From assembly GCA_000149265.1 (NCBI GenBank), contig CH003304.1, forward strand, positions 687,772 through 751,771: 64,000 nucleotides of DNA, in the 5' to 3' direction. Below, piece by piece: positions 13,601 to 28,600 of this stretch. The notes beneath the pieces were generated by a model, which was not told where the DNA came from, searched no databases, and saw nothing but the letters and a program-made list of their open reading frames with translations. The stretch is from Ciona savignyi. Lineage: Eukaryota > Chordata > Ascidiacea > Phlebobranchia > Cionidae. A program made the translations under genes and the position numbers. The stretch's first letter is position 1; each line of letters opens with the position of its first letter.

Positions 13601-16600
13601 ACGCGGTTTTCGACCAAGTTTGCTCGATTCTGACCGAAAACCGACTTTGAAGAAAGATAAAACGAGAAAGGTCGTTTCCCTAACTTCCCCTGTGAAAACG
13701 GTTGCACCGCCGATCAAATCTGCCCCAAATAGTGATTCTGTGGCTACCGGAGCGATTATTGCTTCAGGTGAGCCATTAGCAGTGTTGCCGGATAGTCTTG
13801 AATCGTCTTGTGCTGTTGCTACCAAACCGGCGCCGTTAGAACCTGAGAAAGTTGCGGCAACACTGCAGATCGCGAGTGACAAGCCAGCACACGACTCGAA
13901 GGGAGCGCTCTCAGCTGGAAGAAGCAGGGGCGGAAGTACGTCACAACCAGGAGACGCGCAGGAGCAAGGAGTGGGAGAAAAACGAACGCAGCGCTCCTCG
14001 TCTCTATCCGGTCACAAACAAGAGGATCAGAATAGCTCGATCGGTCGGGAAGACGTCAGGTTAGTTCGAAGCAACGAGAACAACAAAGTACAACCCGCGC
14101 GATCGTGCACAGCCGAGGTGAAGACCGTAGTGGCCACGCCTCAAGCAGAAAAGGACAGCAACGAAGCAAAAACAACGAAAATCAAGCAAACCAGACAGCG
14201 CGCCAGCACCCTGCCCGAAGTCATGCCGAACCAGCCGGCCAAGCGCACATTATCAAAGGCAGAAAAGATCCAGCGGCTCCGAATCGCTGTAGCGAAGTAC
14301 TCCTACACTCCCGCCTCATCCGACGACGAGTCGCTGATTTCGGACGGAAACGGAAGTGACGACGAAGACCCGTCGTGGCTGAATGATTCCGTAAGTAATT
14401 TGGCTTTAAAGTTAAAGCGTATTAGGTCTGGTAAACTATGTTAGGGGAAAAGTATTGGATTCTAAAGTAAAATTATGAGCTATTAGAAACCGTATAGTGA
14501 CTAGGTTACTACCACCGTTTAAATACTTTGTTGCTTAAAGAAGTAACGTATTAGCCCTGACCCGTTGGCTGTATAAACGTGCGGTGTGTCAATCAGGAAC
14601 AACACTAAAGGGAGGGAAAGAGGGAAATTGCTCACTAAAATTTGGAAACTAATTTTAACCTGACCTAAAAACTAATCTAAACCCCAGAACTAACCCAAAC
14701 ACCGCAGCCCCAACTTTAAAACTAACTCTCAAGTCTTAATCTTAATTTAAGTGTGTGGTTTCCCGCCTTCCCTTTCTTCCTTTCCCTCCTTTTAGTTTTC
14801 CCTGTCATTTAGCTTGTGCATACCGCCAGACATGCCGAACCAGAAGGATTGACCGATCCGTCATAACTTTCAACGTAATCTACATACGTATATGGCAAAC
14901 CGGTACCGAATTGTATCCTGGCGTTGATAAATCAAGGGGAAAGGGTTCTGCACGTAATGCAGACGACCTAGATAGCATCCACTCTAAGCACGTACAACGG
15001 AAATGTTATTCGAGTGGTCTACCATGGATTAAAAGGAAATATACTGCCGTTTCATGACGTCATTTTCGTTTCTATTAAACTGCTGGTCCAGAATTCCAGA
15101 GTTTTCGATTCGTCTCTAGGATGACAATAAAGTGAGGGAAAGCGAGAAGGAGGGAAATTGGAAACTAAATATATGTAAACCAGTTCCCACCCGCCCCAAC
15201 ACTAATCTTAACCCCAAAATTAATCCTAAATCTAACCAAGGCTTTAACACTAACCCTAACGCACTAATCTTTATTTTAAAGTGCAGATTTCTTTTTTCCT
15301 TCTTTCCCTAGTTTTCTACTCTTAGTTTTATATCAGTAAGACTGTTTGTGGATGTTGTACCGAGTAGCGAAACCAGTAATCCCAAGGGACATTATCAAAG
15401 AAGTCCGTTTAAAAGCCGATACACACGCCAGCGATTCTAATGTATAGTTTCTATAAGTGATCTCGGGACTGCCAATACTTAGATTAAAACGTGAAAACAT
15501 ATGATATATATTAGCATGCCAGTTCATCTCTGCTTTGTTTCGGTTTGAACCAGATACAGTCGCCAATATCTACCATTTAAACATAACAAAACGCATAAAT
15601 GATTTATATAGAGTTTAAAGTATTCTAAGATGAGATACGGTTTGGCCGCTAGATTTCGAGGGATTTGACGGTGTCTTATCCGGTCGTTTCGAATACAAAC
15701 AGACACAGCCAGCCATTCAAGCCTTATTCGTAGCGAAAACTATGTCACGCTGAAATTAATATGATAACTGTATAATGATAACCTTTTTTTTTAAATTGAC
15801 ATAACTTTATCATGTCAACTTAAATATAAATACTATGATGACACCTTTACATTGATAAATTTATCTATTTAAATGATGTCAACTTTATTAAATAAAATGG
15901 AGGATATTTTTAAATTAAAAAATGCTAGATTGTAATAACTTAAGAATGATGTGTCTAGCATATTACGCTTTTGCCGTTTAAAAATACACATTTCAAAAGG
16001 AAAAACTCTAAGCTTAATCTAAGAAATGACTGGCAAAAGTGTGCCAGGTACACACTTAGAGCAAAGGGGACACTTAGACTAAAAAGCAAAAATTATACAA
16101 AAATTATACTAAACACTAACTCACTTTATTGTCTTTGGGGTTAACCGTTTTTTTGCAATCCCCCATATAATTCTCGTGTTATTTTCGCCCGGTAGTATTA
16201 ATTGCACTAAAAAAACACCCCAATGAAATCCATGCATAATTAAACCCATAATTAATTCGGACATATAATACTATAAGTAAATTAATACAATCAGATAATT
16301 ATGACACGTTAATCGTCCTAATTAATTGGACCCTATATCGACAGGCACATAATGAAAGCGTGACTGATTTATACAGGACATCCTGAAGTATTACGTCATA
16401 CCACTCTATAACGAATGACTGTTAGGTCGTATCCCTGTTATGTTGCCGTTTCACTTCGTTTTATTACAAGTTGTTTTAGAATACGCGATCAAGTAATCTT
16501 ACTTGGCATTTTTTTCTAATGGTATTTTTTAATAAAGGTTTTTCAATGTTAAACCAAATTTTAGGTTTATATGATGTATTATTCTTTCTTGTTGCGTAAT

Positions 16601-19600
16601 AATCTATTCATTTTCAATCAATTAAACACGTTTAGTTAGTGACAATATAATTGTGTCATAATTTGAAACGTCCTCATACAAAGCATTATCTTGGTTTTAT
16701 GCAATTGCGGTATATTACAGTACCATACCTTACTTTTGTTTTGATTTGCTTTTCAATTAGCTTACCTTAAAATAGGTGATATCATAGCGACTTGTCACGT
16801 AACATGATGACGTAGTGACTTGTCACGTGACATGATGACGTGGTTAATTAATTAAAAATGAAATTGAGTTGAACCAACTCAGCATTACACGTATTTTGAC
16901 ATAAGTCTTGCTCAAACGGTTGCGCCGATCAAATTACTATCCATCATAACCGCCCGGGCACAAGCAGCTGGTTTCGATCACAGAACCTTTAATGGGAGTT
17001 CAGCTCGTTACTCCTGAGCTCCATTATACACGACGCACTACAGCTCCAATAACCCGACGGTGGGCGCGAGGTGATCTGGCGATTGCCCGTGTGTTAAGGC
17101 TCTGGGTTTTCCCATTTCACGAAAACAAACATAATTACCCTATTCCCTATGGCCTATCCTACCGTCTTTCTATAAGCTAATATTCACTCGGTATTCCCGT
17201 AGTAATTTACCCCTGTTTTATTACATCATTTAATGATAAAAAGTTACCGTTACTGTAACCGCCGCTATCGAAAAACCGTAAATGACCTGTTTAAGTTTAA
17301 ATCCTTCATTTATTTTTTGCCCTTGTATTAAATAACAGCAAATCAAAGCCCAGAAACAGGGAAAGACGGCAACGCAAACAGTCGTTAAAGAACGTAATTT
17401 AAAAGGATAAATTTAACAACTATACGAAAAAACAAACAAACTTATATGTTTAATGCATTGATTGCGGAATAAAGCAACATTTCGAAAAGCATTTATGTAA
17501 TAAGTTTACGTCTATGTTTATTGCTACAACTTTGTCGCAAGGCACGTTAAAAGCTCCTAAATAACCGGTTTTTATCATGATTAACATTTAAATCCTCCTC
17601 AGGACACCGATTCGTCTCTCTCCTCGCTTGGATCGGTGAAGAAGAGCAAATTCGTCTCATCCACAGCGAGTCATGCCAACAAGAAGTCGGATGCAAATGG
17701 CAGACAGGATCTATCGGAGGACTTGCAAGCTTCAACACGCTACAATGGAGGTAAACCGAGTTGAGTGGGTGCCTCTAAATACTACAGGATCGCTTGGAGC
17801 GCTTGGATCACTTAGATTGCTATGGAAAGTAATTCTAACCCTGTCCCAAACACTAATCTCAACCCCAGAACTAACTTTAACCCCAACCCTAACATTAATA
17901 TCATGGCTTTTTTAATTACGGAGTATAGTACGCGATCCAAGCGCTCCATGCGATTAGAGGTACCGGAGTTGAGTGACCGAATGGAAAATTGACAAAAAAT
18001 ATACCGATTCTATATACCTAACCATTATGAAATCGAAACTGAGCCCGGAAAAATAGAATAAAATTACTAATCCGACAGATTAAACTGGTGGATTTGTGCG
18101 TCGACTTATAACCAAAGGGTTGCAGCGGTGATCTGACGATTGCCCGTGTGTGTTAACTCCTTTGGTTTTCCCATTCACGGAGATAAACATGAATATCCTG
18201 CCCGTTTTAGTTCTTTGTATAGGTTTCTAATATAAGTTCTCATAATCCGTAAAAAACGCATAATCCGGTAGCATTGCTTAAGTAGTAGAGAACGTTTAGG
18301 CTGATATTTTCAGTACGTAACTGTTATTCTATCACAGCAAATAATGACATATCGACCCCCGAGTCCCCGAAATCCGCCGCCCACGAGCGCCCACCGGTGG
18401 ATAACGAGAAGAAGGTCGGCGCCATGTTGTCGATGTGGGAAAATAAGAAAGTCAAACCGAAGAGCGCGTTCGACGCCTCTGAAGACGACGCCTTCGACAA
18501 CAGCACAAAGGGGAGGTTGCACGGCGCCAAAGCCTTGTTCGAGAATATGACGAAGAATCCAAAGACTTACTCCTCGTCGGTCGAGAACGAAATCGAGACT
18601 ACTGGCATCACTGGATCGAAGAAAAGCCTCTTCGAAAACCTCGCGAAATCCCCCCAACGCGCAGAACCCCAAACTCACTCACCGAAGAAGCCTCCTAGTG
18701 TGCACTCGTCCGATTATGACGTTGATGACGTCACCTCCGATGATTCTCTCTCCTCCGCCTCCTCCTCCGAGGAGGAAGAGAAGACGGAGGAAACGAAGCA
18801 AGAAGAAAAGAAAGAAGCTCCCAGTGTTAACAACGTTCGACAGATGTGGGAAAGGAAACTGAGCGTCAGGGTGAAAAAGACGCCGACTAAAACCCGAGAT
18901 CCGTAAGTAGGGTTCTCGTTTATATAATATTCTAGTAACACGTTCCTTGAACTTTTAAATTACCCAAGTTTAATCATTTTTTTGTATTTTTATTACAGTT
19001 AAGTAGAATAAACTAAATGGTCAAAAAAGAGAACTAAATAGCGAAACGGCCGCCGATAAATCATGCTAATTCGACAATAATATTTTGTAATAGCTACAAT
19101 ATGCTTCCAAAAAAATAACTAAGTAATACTCCCAATGAATTGCAGAGAAATTAAAGAACATTTTTGCCTTTTAAGATTCTATGACGAAAACATTGACGTA
19201 TGACTGACGTATTAAAACAGTGACGTATGAATGACGTTTCCCTCTCCCCCAGGTCGTTGCAAGAAATCGTTCGCTCCGACTCCCAGCACGATGACGTAGT
19301 CACAAGTGTTCGTGACGTCACAGCAGCGTGGGAAAGCGGCTCAAAGAAAGCTCAAAGGTAGACGGGACTAGCGGGCGGTATTGTCAGAATAGTCAGTCAG
19401 CTGACAGTCATAGACAGGCCGAAACTTAAAAAAGCATCGTGTAACCGGTTTCTTCCATGTCGATATGCTTATATATACGTAACACTGTACAAAATGTGTC
19501 GAATCCTGAGGCTTGGCATCTCTTTCTGTGTAAATGAAACGCGTCGTCCGTCCCAAGTATTATGAGGTCAATGTGACGACGTTGTGACGTATTAATGATG

Positions 19601-22600
19601 TAATCAGCCAATCAGATCTGCCATCATGTTGTTTGTAAACTTACTACCACCACTTGAGTGTAGCAGAGCGGAGTTTAACTTCACAAAACGCCGCGACCAG
19701 TATTGTTATCCATACATTTGGCACCTTTTGCATTTTCTAACTACCTTGCTAACTTCGTCTTTAAAATTCACTTTTATACATGCTTTTGAACGGGGTGGTT
19801 CGACACGTTTGCCCGAACCGGTGTGAGTTTTATTGTGTACAATGATATTGAAGCATCTGGCACGTTTGTTTGTACATATTGTTCCATCACCGTGCAAATT
19901 GAATCGTTATGCAGTGATTATTACAGCACGTGCAATTTTCGTTTAATTTCTTCACGCATGTGGATGTCACCAATTAAACCAACAATTCCTATGCTTTTTC
20001 CACTCTTTGGTGTGCTGGCGTGTTTCGAAATTAGACAGCTCCCCAGAAAAGGCAGCGACGAGGGATTTATTACCAGTTTCTTACATTTTACGCATGTTAA
20101 AATCATACGTCAGCAATAAATTCAATGTGACACGTCTTTTTACTGAAAAACGTAGAAAGGCGAAAACAAAAACCTTATTTGTACAATTGAATAACCAATT
20201 GAACTGCCTGATCAGATATTATTGGCGATAAAACCGTTACAATCATTTCCACTTAAATGTAAACTCTAGTGACGTTCGTTTATTTGGTTAATACACCATT
20301 AGTCCAGAATACTTTATTTAAAACGAACAGAACAGGGTATCAATTAACACGCGCATACTTACATGTCATACTTCCGCCGAGTAATTTTCCATTGCGTCAT
20401 TGCTGAGCAAAGCGATATTTTACTAACGCGAGATGTCGCAAAGGAGTCGCTAAACGGGCCGTGGTAGCATTTGTCTGAATGGTCAGTGCGGACGATTCAT
20501 ATCATCTTAAAAAACGATCTTTGTGACAAACCCATGATGGGTTTGAAACTGTGAGGTAAAAAGAAAGGTGCCCAGGGCGACCCGCCATCAAATTGTGTAC
20601 AACAATAAACAAACTTAAACATCTAAAATGTAAATGGGTCTAAACTTAGCTCGGTTAAAACGATAATGCACACAATATAGATAATGATTGCCGGTCATTT
20701 AAAACGACCGAAACATAAATACGCGATTAGTATAGTCATATAGTGGTTTTGAAACCAAATACAGTATAAGTCGACGATCAATTGTGGTCGATTACATGGT
20801 GTTACAATACCAATGTTACAATGTAAAACATTACGTAACATAACACCTGCTGGAATGCGTGGAGTTCCGCAAACACTTAAAAGAATACCAGCATCGTATT
20901 CGGATTGTTTCCTGTGTTAATTGCCCGCCTTGTTGACCAAACGCTGTTTGACTTGCTTCCATAAAACAGAGGTATCCAAACATTTGGACCAGGAACTAGC
21001 ACTACATGTCGTCTGCCGATCTTTAACAGTTCCGTTCGTTTGGTAGTTAGTTGCAGGTAAAAAAAGATTGGGTTTTTAAAATGCAAAACATACAGCTGTA
21101 CTATTATTTAATCGGATTTTATAATTTTTACCGTTCCCAGATTTAAGTTAGGTATGGACTAGTCAAGTTCTTAAAAAACAGACTTGTCTTGTTAGATACA
21201 TTAATAAATCAAAGTGTATGAAGTTGAAGACAGTTTTATTGCTTTCCAGCAATTGGTTAGAGGTAGGCCGCTTTCCGATTAATGTAAACGTTTCTTCAAA
21301 ATCCAATGATTCATTCATATATGACGGGCGTATTACATGTTCGTTTCCATGGCGAATTTTGTATAAATCATCTATTTATTTAGTCAGACTTCGAATAATA
21401 CGGAAACAACACGACCTCAAGATAAAACCGGCATGTTTAAAATCAAAAAATGGGCCTTTCCTTTAGTGATATAACTTAGGTACAGATTTTAACTGTTAGT
21501 ATACAAACATATCCATTTTAGAAGCCATATCAAATAGACAATAACATTTTTAATGTGTTTAATTAGTAAATTATTCTTTTCACTCCCTAGTTAATTAATT
21601 TAATTTTAGTGACGTCGTCATTATGGAGAAATCGCCGTCTACGTCATCGGGAAAACCCCCACCTGCGAAAACATCGACCGGGAAATCGAACATACAGGTA
21701 ACATAAACCTTTCCAAGTGCTTCTCAGCTGGATTTCTACAGCAAAAGGAACGTTTTTTCGTAAATGCTAAACAAGCGAAAGCCATTGACGGTTGTTAGCT
21801 TTCTACCGTTCTGTTTCCCACCAGTTTTATGTTTATTTCTGTTCTAGAGCAAAATTGCCGCGCGAAAGAAACGAGAGCGCCGATCGATGACGCAGCCCAT
21901 CACTGGTGATGACGTAACCGCTGCTAAAGAACTGGTTAAAAAGTGAGTGTTCATTCACCTTTGTTACGTCGCCATTGCTTTTGTGATAGCATGATTACTA
22001 GTAATCTGAGTGTAGTGGTTGGTATAGGTTAGCAGTGTAGCGTAGCAAGGGTACTGTTTGATTGCTTGGTCTTATAAACGTCACCAGAATGGAGTGTGAT
22101 AATTACGCGTTACGACACGCATATATCACTTCGATTTAAATTCGAGTCAATTTACAATGTTACAATAAGCAAAACTATATCGATGAAAGTTTTCAGTGTA
22201 TACATGTGCTTCGTTTTTGGTTAGCAGTTAAAATTTAAACTGTTTCAGTGCAAAACAAGTTGTTTTATTATTGTTTATTTTCGTTTGGCTTAATGCCTGG
22301 GCAGAAAACTGTTATGTAGTACTTGAATACACTACAATGCTCTTTAGTCATTTATTAACTGTTCAAACAAAAGCTATTATTGCACCATAAATGTATTGTT
22401 TGCTTACAGCTTATTGGTTAGTTTATATATAGGCGGGAAACTGTAGAAAGTCGTTATTGTATCAACATATTATTCTGGGTAACTGAGTTTAATTTGAATT
22501 TTCTTTACTATGTTTTTTCACGTGCTCTTAAACGAGCGATAAGTTAGTTACTCGAGATAAACGTGTTTATTTTCAAACATTCGTACTTCTTGGGTTGCTT

Positions 22601-25600
22601 AGCTGTGTAATAAGCACTCCCAAAGTACTCAAGCTGAACTTGAACTTGTCAAGTGCATCAGATCGATTTAAATCACCCTATTAAGCCCGTACATCAGTGC
22701 CATCCTCTGAGAAATTGTAGCGCAGTGATTCGTATATACAACGTTTCCGTGATTTGTGTTATTGGCAGGTGTGGTTGACATGTGCCTATGAAAGTCAGCA
22801 TTTTTCAATGCCTTGCATCAAATAGCGGCTGTGGGTTTTACAGCAGTAATAACATCGCGCAGCAGTAGGCCATCGCTAGTGTTTATAATAGATATAATCG
22901 CATTGATACATCGCGGTTATGCTGGTTCAGGAACATTAGTCACATTGTCATTTCTCGGTTTATCGGAATTTATATCTTATTTTACAGTAAGTGAATTGCT
23001 AGATGATTGGTTAATAGCTACTTACAGAAAAGTGTAGAATGCTCTTACCTACGCTGTTTGTAAGGTTTTGCAGCAATTGAAAAGAAATTTAAGATGTAGG
23101 CTAATTGTACCTTCTATTTATTTTTGATCTTTTGTTAACGCTAGGGTGAGTGATCGCATAAACCAGTCTGTTTCCCTAAAAAGAATTTTTTATCACAAAA
23201 TGGCAAAACAGCACTTCTCAATACACGATTTGTACCAAACCTATAATTTTCACGGTAGTATGGTAAACCAGGCTTTCCACTTAAACTTTATTACACCGTG
23301 CCGTTAATATATTTGGGTTATAATAATTCCTTTCGTGTGTTTTTCACTATATTATCGGTGCGACAGGACAGGTTATAATGCTCTATTTATTCTGCTATAC
23401 AAAGGCACTTTAATTAAGCATAGCTGTGTAAAATCATGAGAACTGCACTTATTTTTACTTCGGTAATTAGAAAGACGATAGGTTTCTTTGTATTATATAG
23501 GCTAATTACATCGCCACGTAACTTATGTAATTTATATTGTACTTGTGGCCTTTGTAGTATCGCACGTGACGTACAGCGGAGATGCGTATTATTTGAGTTC
23601 GTGTACGAACCAGCTAGCTTGTCGTCACGTCGTTTGTTTTTTCATATAAGCTATCCGCGGGCGTACGCTCACTATAATTAAACAAACTTAGGTCGCTGGA
23701 TCGCCATCATAGACAACTTGTAATAGAGGATAAGGGTGAAGGAGGTCAATTACTCACTACAACTATGGAAATTAATTTTAATCTCAACCCCAAAACTAAT
23801 CCTTACTCTGACCCAAGCCATAATCTTTATTTTAGCGTCCAGTGTTACTTCCCACTTTTTCTCCTTTTAGTTTTATCTTGTGTGTGGACCCGGCCCAAAA
23901 CAGTCAACCCAAATAGCAGTATGTTTATTTTGTCTGCAGCGTTGCTCAAAATACTCAGGTTTTAAAACGCCGGATGAAACTGCAAAGGAAACTACGCAGG
24001 AAGTAGTGTAGGTCATTTAACTTCAGTCACATGAATAGACAAATCTATTACTAACACAAAAGTGTATAATCAAAAACCCCTGAAATGCCCTTTAAACTTA
24101 AACCAGTAAATAGTGTCTCTTCCATTTCCCAAATTTTGTTCACAAACTGTTTCCCGCATTATATTGCACGTTGAATAATTGATGTGAGCTTGTAAATAGC
24201 CCTTTCGCTGCAGTAAACCGGTTGTTTCAATCAAACCTGCAATTAGATTGCCTTGACTTTAACATAATACAGATGTCCGGAGCTTACGACGAGTTAATAC
24301 CTCGAAATGACACAGCTTTCTGTAAACATGCAATTAAACCACTGCAAATGTTTGGGTTCGTTAATACGTAATTTGCCACGCATTTGCATAGTATTAAGTT
24401 TTTCACCTTGATAATTACACAAACGGTATAGCGCTTGTAAAGATATCTAAGATAAGTGTTTAAACAGGTAACTGTCAAATTGAGCTGATTTTAAATTGAA
24501 ATATTCATAAAAATACTATGTGAAATGCAGAGGTGTGGGAATATATATTTGTCTTTGTCTGAAAACCGCGCGCTCATAGGCGTGATCCATTGCAATTTGT
24601 GGTGTACGATAAAGAAAAGTTGTCTTACCCATTAATCAATCTACCGGGTTTGGAAAACGTCTGTTAAACGCCCTGCTCAAAGAAAGGTGCATAAAAGTCG
24701 GTTTCAATTTTGGCTGCTTTTGATATTTGTAATCCGACAGAAAGTTTGAATTCATAAGTTCGCGAATTCGCCTCGACTGCCGTCGCAAGTCATCCCGATA
24801 ATTCTCCGTAATCGATGCGCGACTAAACACAAACACACATACCACCCTCCTACTCAAGTTTTTAATCGAAAGAATGCAAGAAAAACTTTCCGTTCCACAC
24901 CAAAGCGCAATGCGTGCGACCCGGTCGCTTGGCTCACAAAGTTCCCGATCATAAACTCCGAGCTACTGAGATAGATTAAGCGTTTTCTCGACCGCCGAGT
25001 TTTCAAGTGGTTTGCCCTGGTCGCAATTCTTACCAGAGCAAGCAACCGCAGTGAATTGTAATCTGTCATTCATGCAAAAGTATATATCGGTATATACTAG
25101 TCCTACCGAGACTTAGTCGTGCGTAGGTCTTTAATTACTTATTACTACTAAACAGTTTTTAAGGATATTTAAATGCTTACAACTGTAGTTTTTTGTTCAC
25201 AAGTTTCTTACGTTGGGTAATTTAGCAGAAAAATAAACCAAAACAGACGGCAGTTATAGGGCTAACGCAAATTTTTTAAAATAATTAACCGAGTCTCTAG
25301 TAAGTAGACTAAGCCTATTATAATTAAGCCTTAGATAGGCATAACTATCCTCTATCCCGGTAGTAAGCGGAAGACGTTTTACTAGATTTGGGACAACCCT
25401 TAGAAAGGGAAGGAGAAAAGAAGGGACACTGCACACTAAAAATATTTTCACCCAACACTAATCCTTACCCCAGAACTAACCCCAGCCTTTACAGTTTACA
25501 CCAACCCAAAAGCAATATTCCTTATTTTAGAGTGCAGATTCCCTACTTTCCTCTTTCCCTTCTTCTAGTTTCCTTCTCCAATCTCAGTTTGACCTTATTT

Positions 25601-28600
25601 ACACCGGATGAATCTTATTACGTAGGCGGAAATTTTTTCGTGAAACCCTAGGAGTTTTAATAACAAAGTGTGGAAAGCATGTCTTAGTCAAATATGCCAC
25701 TTAAACAGCATATATTCGCACAGTACTACAGCATGCACAGTAGAGACGATGTATTTAGTTTAACTGCCGTCTTACCGGTAATTTCGCTCTGTTTGTTGTT
25801 ATTTTAGCTCACTTTCGCTACTAATTTAACAAGTTACTTAGATTTCACGAGCAGGTCATTTAATACACTATTTAATGCAGATATATTATCGTAAACGCGT
25901 TTTATCTCTACTGAAAACAGCAAAGATAGTTGGATAAAAATCAAAGTAACCGAATTGTTGATATAGCATAAACTGCTTGGAGCGGTCTAGTTAGCGGGCT
26001 GTGTTTACTGCACCTGTCAAGTTAACTTATCTGTGCCGATCATTTGCCCAAATTAGAGTTTTAAAATAGGTCGTACCCAATATAGTTGTGGTTTGATTTT
26101 ATCTTCGGTCTGGCGTATAAATGTTCCGTAATGAAGTCTGTCATTTAGTCGGTATATACTTTTAATATTTACCCATATTATTAGTGTTTGTACACCGATA
26201 TTATTTACGTGGTAAATTGTTATTTAAAAGATAAAATTTAATTGAAAAAATAGTGCCCTAAATGAAAGGCGAATTGTCATTACCCCATTGAATCGACCAC
26301 ACCCGATGTAAATAAAATAACCCAGCGTGCATGGTTAATTGGTCAACTCCCTTTATGCTAACAAACAGATAGCTTTGTGATTCTGGATCTTACACGGTTG
26401 TCTTTACCAGTGCCGCGACACACTACTTAGCCGCAAGACAATGCTATGTATGCTGCGGGATAATATTACAATATTTTTAACACAGTTTTTACAAAAATAA
26501 ACGATTTTAGTTTTTGCAAATTTAATTATTACGGCTTTCAGACACTTTGCTAATATAAAATAATATCAATGTATGGAATGTCAGAATACCTTCCATTGTA
26601 CAATTAAGATTGCAATCAAAATTTAGTAAGTGCCGTCAAATTTAGTAACTCTCTCTTTTTAAATGTGACTCTAGTGAAAAATGTTGCGGATCACTGGTAT
26701 ATACTTTAGTCTGTAATACATAATTTTTAGGCATTTGGGCGTAAATTTGGATTGACTGTCACCGTACTTTAGTTAAATTGACCATTTTGTCGCCATTATC
26801 CCGTTTAAAATTTTTGATGTTTTGCCCGACATGTTGTTTATTCCGTGATAGAAATATAAATCAAACTTAGTAGTTCGGCCGTGATATTGTATTCACTGTC
26901 AACGTATATTGGTTAAATTGAGCATTTTGTTTATCCTACTGTTTTAAATTTCGTTAGACTGCATATTATAAGGTAATGTGACTTGGCGCTTTCTTGCCGT
27001 TGTTGGTATACACTTATTCGAATTTTTAATTAAGAAATATGTACCAACTTAATAAAACATAATCCCTTTTATATATAGGTTTAAAGCTTTACGTAATTAA
27101 GACTTTTATTGCCCAATACAGCAATACAGTAAGTGTTACACCTGTCAAACGATGTAAGGTGAAATGAGTGCAAATGAAAAATGTTGAAATTAGCTCGACT
27201 TGTTTACGCTGACAGGACTTATTTATTCTGTCAAATCAGTATGGCTAATATGAGCCTGTGTGGTTAAGTATTTTATATTTAATGCCAATACGAAAGTGAA
27301 ACTTAGTTATATGGTATAACTTAGAAACAAATAAAAAAACGGAAAATTGAGAGTCGTTCAAGCACGTCCAATATTCAATTAAATTACTTCACATAGAATT
27401 GGATATTCATGTTTATCACCGTGAATGGGAAAACCAAGGGGTTTAACACATGGGCATTCGTCAGATCACCTTGCGCTCAAAAGTGTGCAGTAAAACGACC
27501 TGTGCAATTGGAGGCCTACTTTGGGAGAATTATTCATAACCAAACAAAAGAGCAAATGTTGAAATTCACTTAGCTGCGTGTCAGCGATTGGCAAATAAGA
27601 ACCAAAGAAAAACCACACTGTCTTTCTATTAACATATAGGCATATTTCGACCACAAATATTGGTATCTTCTGTACCCATAAATATAAACATTACACCATA
27701 CGCACTATAATTTTACAATAAATAAGCACTAAAATCAAGATTATTACATTACGGTTCGTGTTAGGGTTGGGGTTGAAGTGAGTGTTAGTTTTAGGGTTAA
27801 GATTAGTGTTTGTCGCAATTAGTTAACATAGTTTAATAAAATAACCAGTTTCCCACTTTTAAGTGTTGCGACAAAACTAAAGTTAAAACGTTAGTTCGAA
27901 GTAGTGTTGTAACACCAGTATGCGTACGCTCAATCGCACCTATAAACGTCCCGAAGTTATTTTAAAAGCTCTAATTCGAGCAACAGGATTTGTGTGGTTA
28001 GCTAGGTCGGCCCAGCTGGTAGTTGGAAGAGATGTTTGGTATTGTTTAATGCCTACGTTGTCTGTTGGTACGTGCAGTAGTGCAAATGTATTTATGGCGC
28101 GTGTTGTTAAATTAGATCTAATTTATCATTATATTACAATAACTGTAGGTTTTTTTTATTTAATATTCACTCAGGAGATATCATGGTAACCGTGTTAAAG
28201 ATTGTATTGTTTAAGTAGATCGTTTTAATCAATTGTAAACACTACAGAATTTACGTTTCACGATAATATTTATCATTTATTCACGGCGTTGAAAAAACGG
28301 CACTAGTTATAACTGGGAAATTCTCGGCGCATGCCCACTGCCGGTTAGCCGGTGCTATTACTATGTACATGACAGAGACGTGACCTTAAAATATTTTGAA
28401 GCAGTTATCGTCTTTGGATCTATTTCTTTTCGTATCTAAATTAACAACTTTTTAATTTTACCAGCAAATACAAAGTTAACATAATACCTCTTGCTTCGTT
28501 ACCCTTCGAAATGTCACTTAATTTACAGTTTTTAACAATAAAACTGTATGGACATAGTTTGCTTTTTTAAAGATTCGACATGTTGGCATCGTTACGTTTC

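Larger units (their letters stand above)
14391..17602. other. svil intron 9: repeats, no other gene seen
   Basis: A 3.2-kb intron with two C-rich MITEs (14598, 15117), a 27-bp tandem duplication (16788-16842), a family A SINE tail (17015-17165) and a minus fragment of the ATAAACTAAAC family (17343-17400). The remainder is very AT-rich with no supported coding sequence. Confidence 0.5.

Noticed and set aside
14391-14444. Extension of exon 9 to the stop at 14444 as an isoform end
   Set aside because: A strong GTAAGT donor at 14391 fits exon 10 in phase; no polyadenylation signal follows closely.
27920-28189. 89-codon + strand open frame in svil intron 15
   Set aside because: No splice acceptor in frame, no conserved motif, AT-rich codon use; probably chance.
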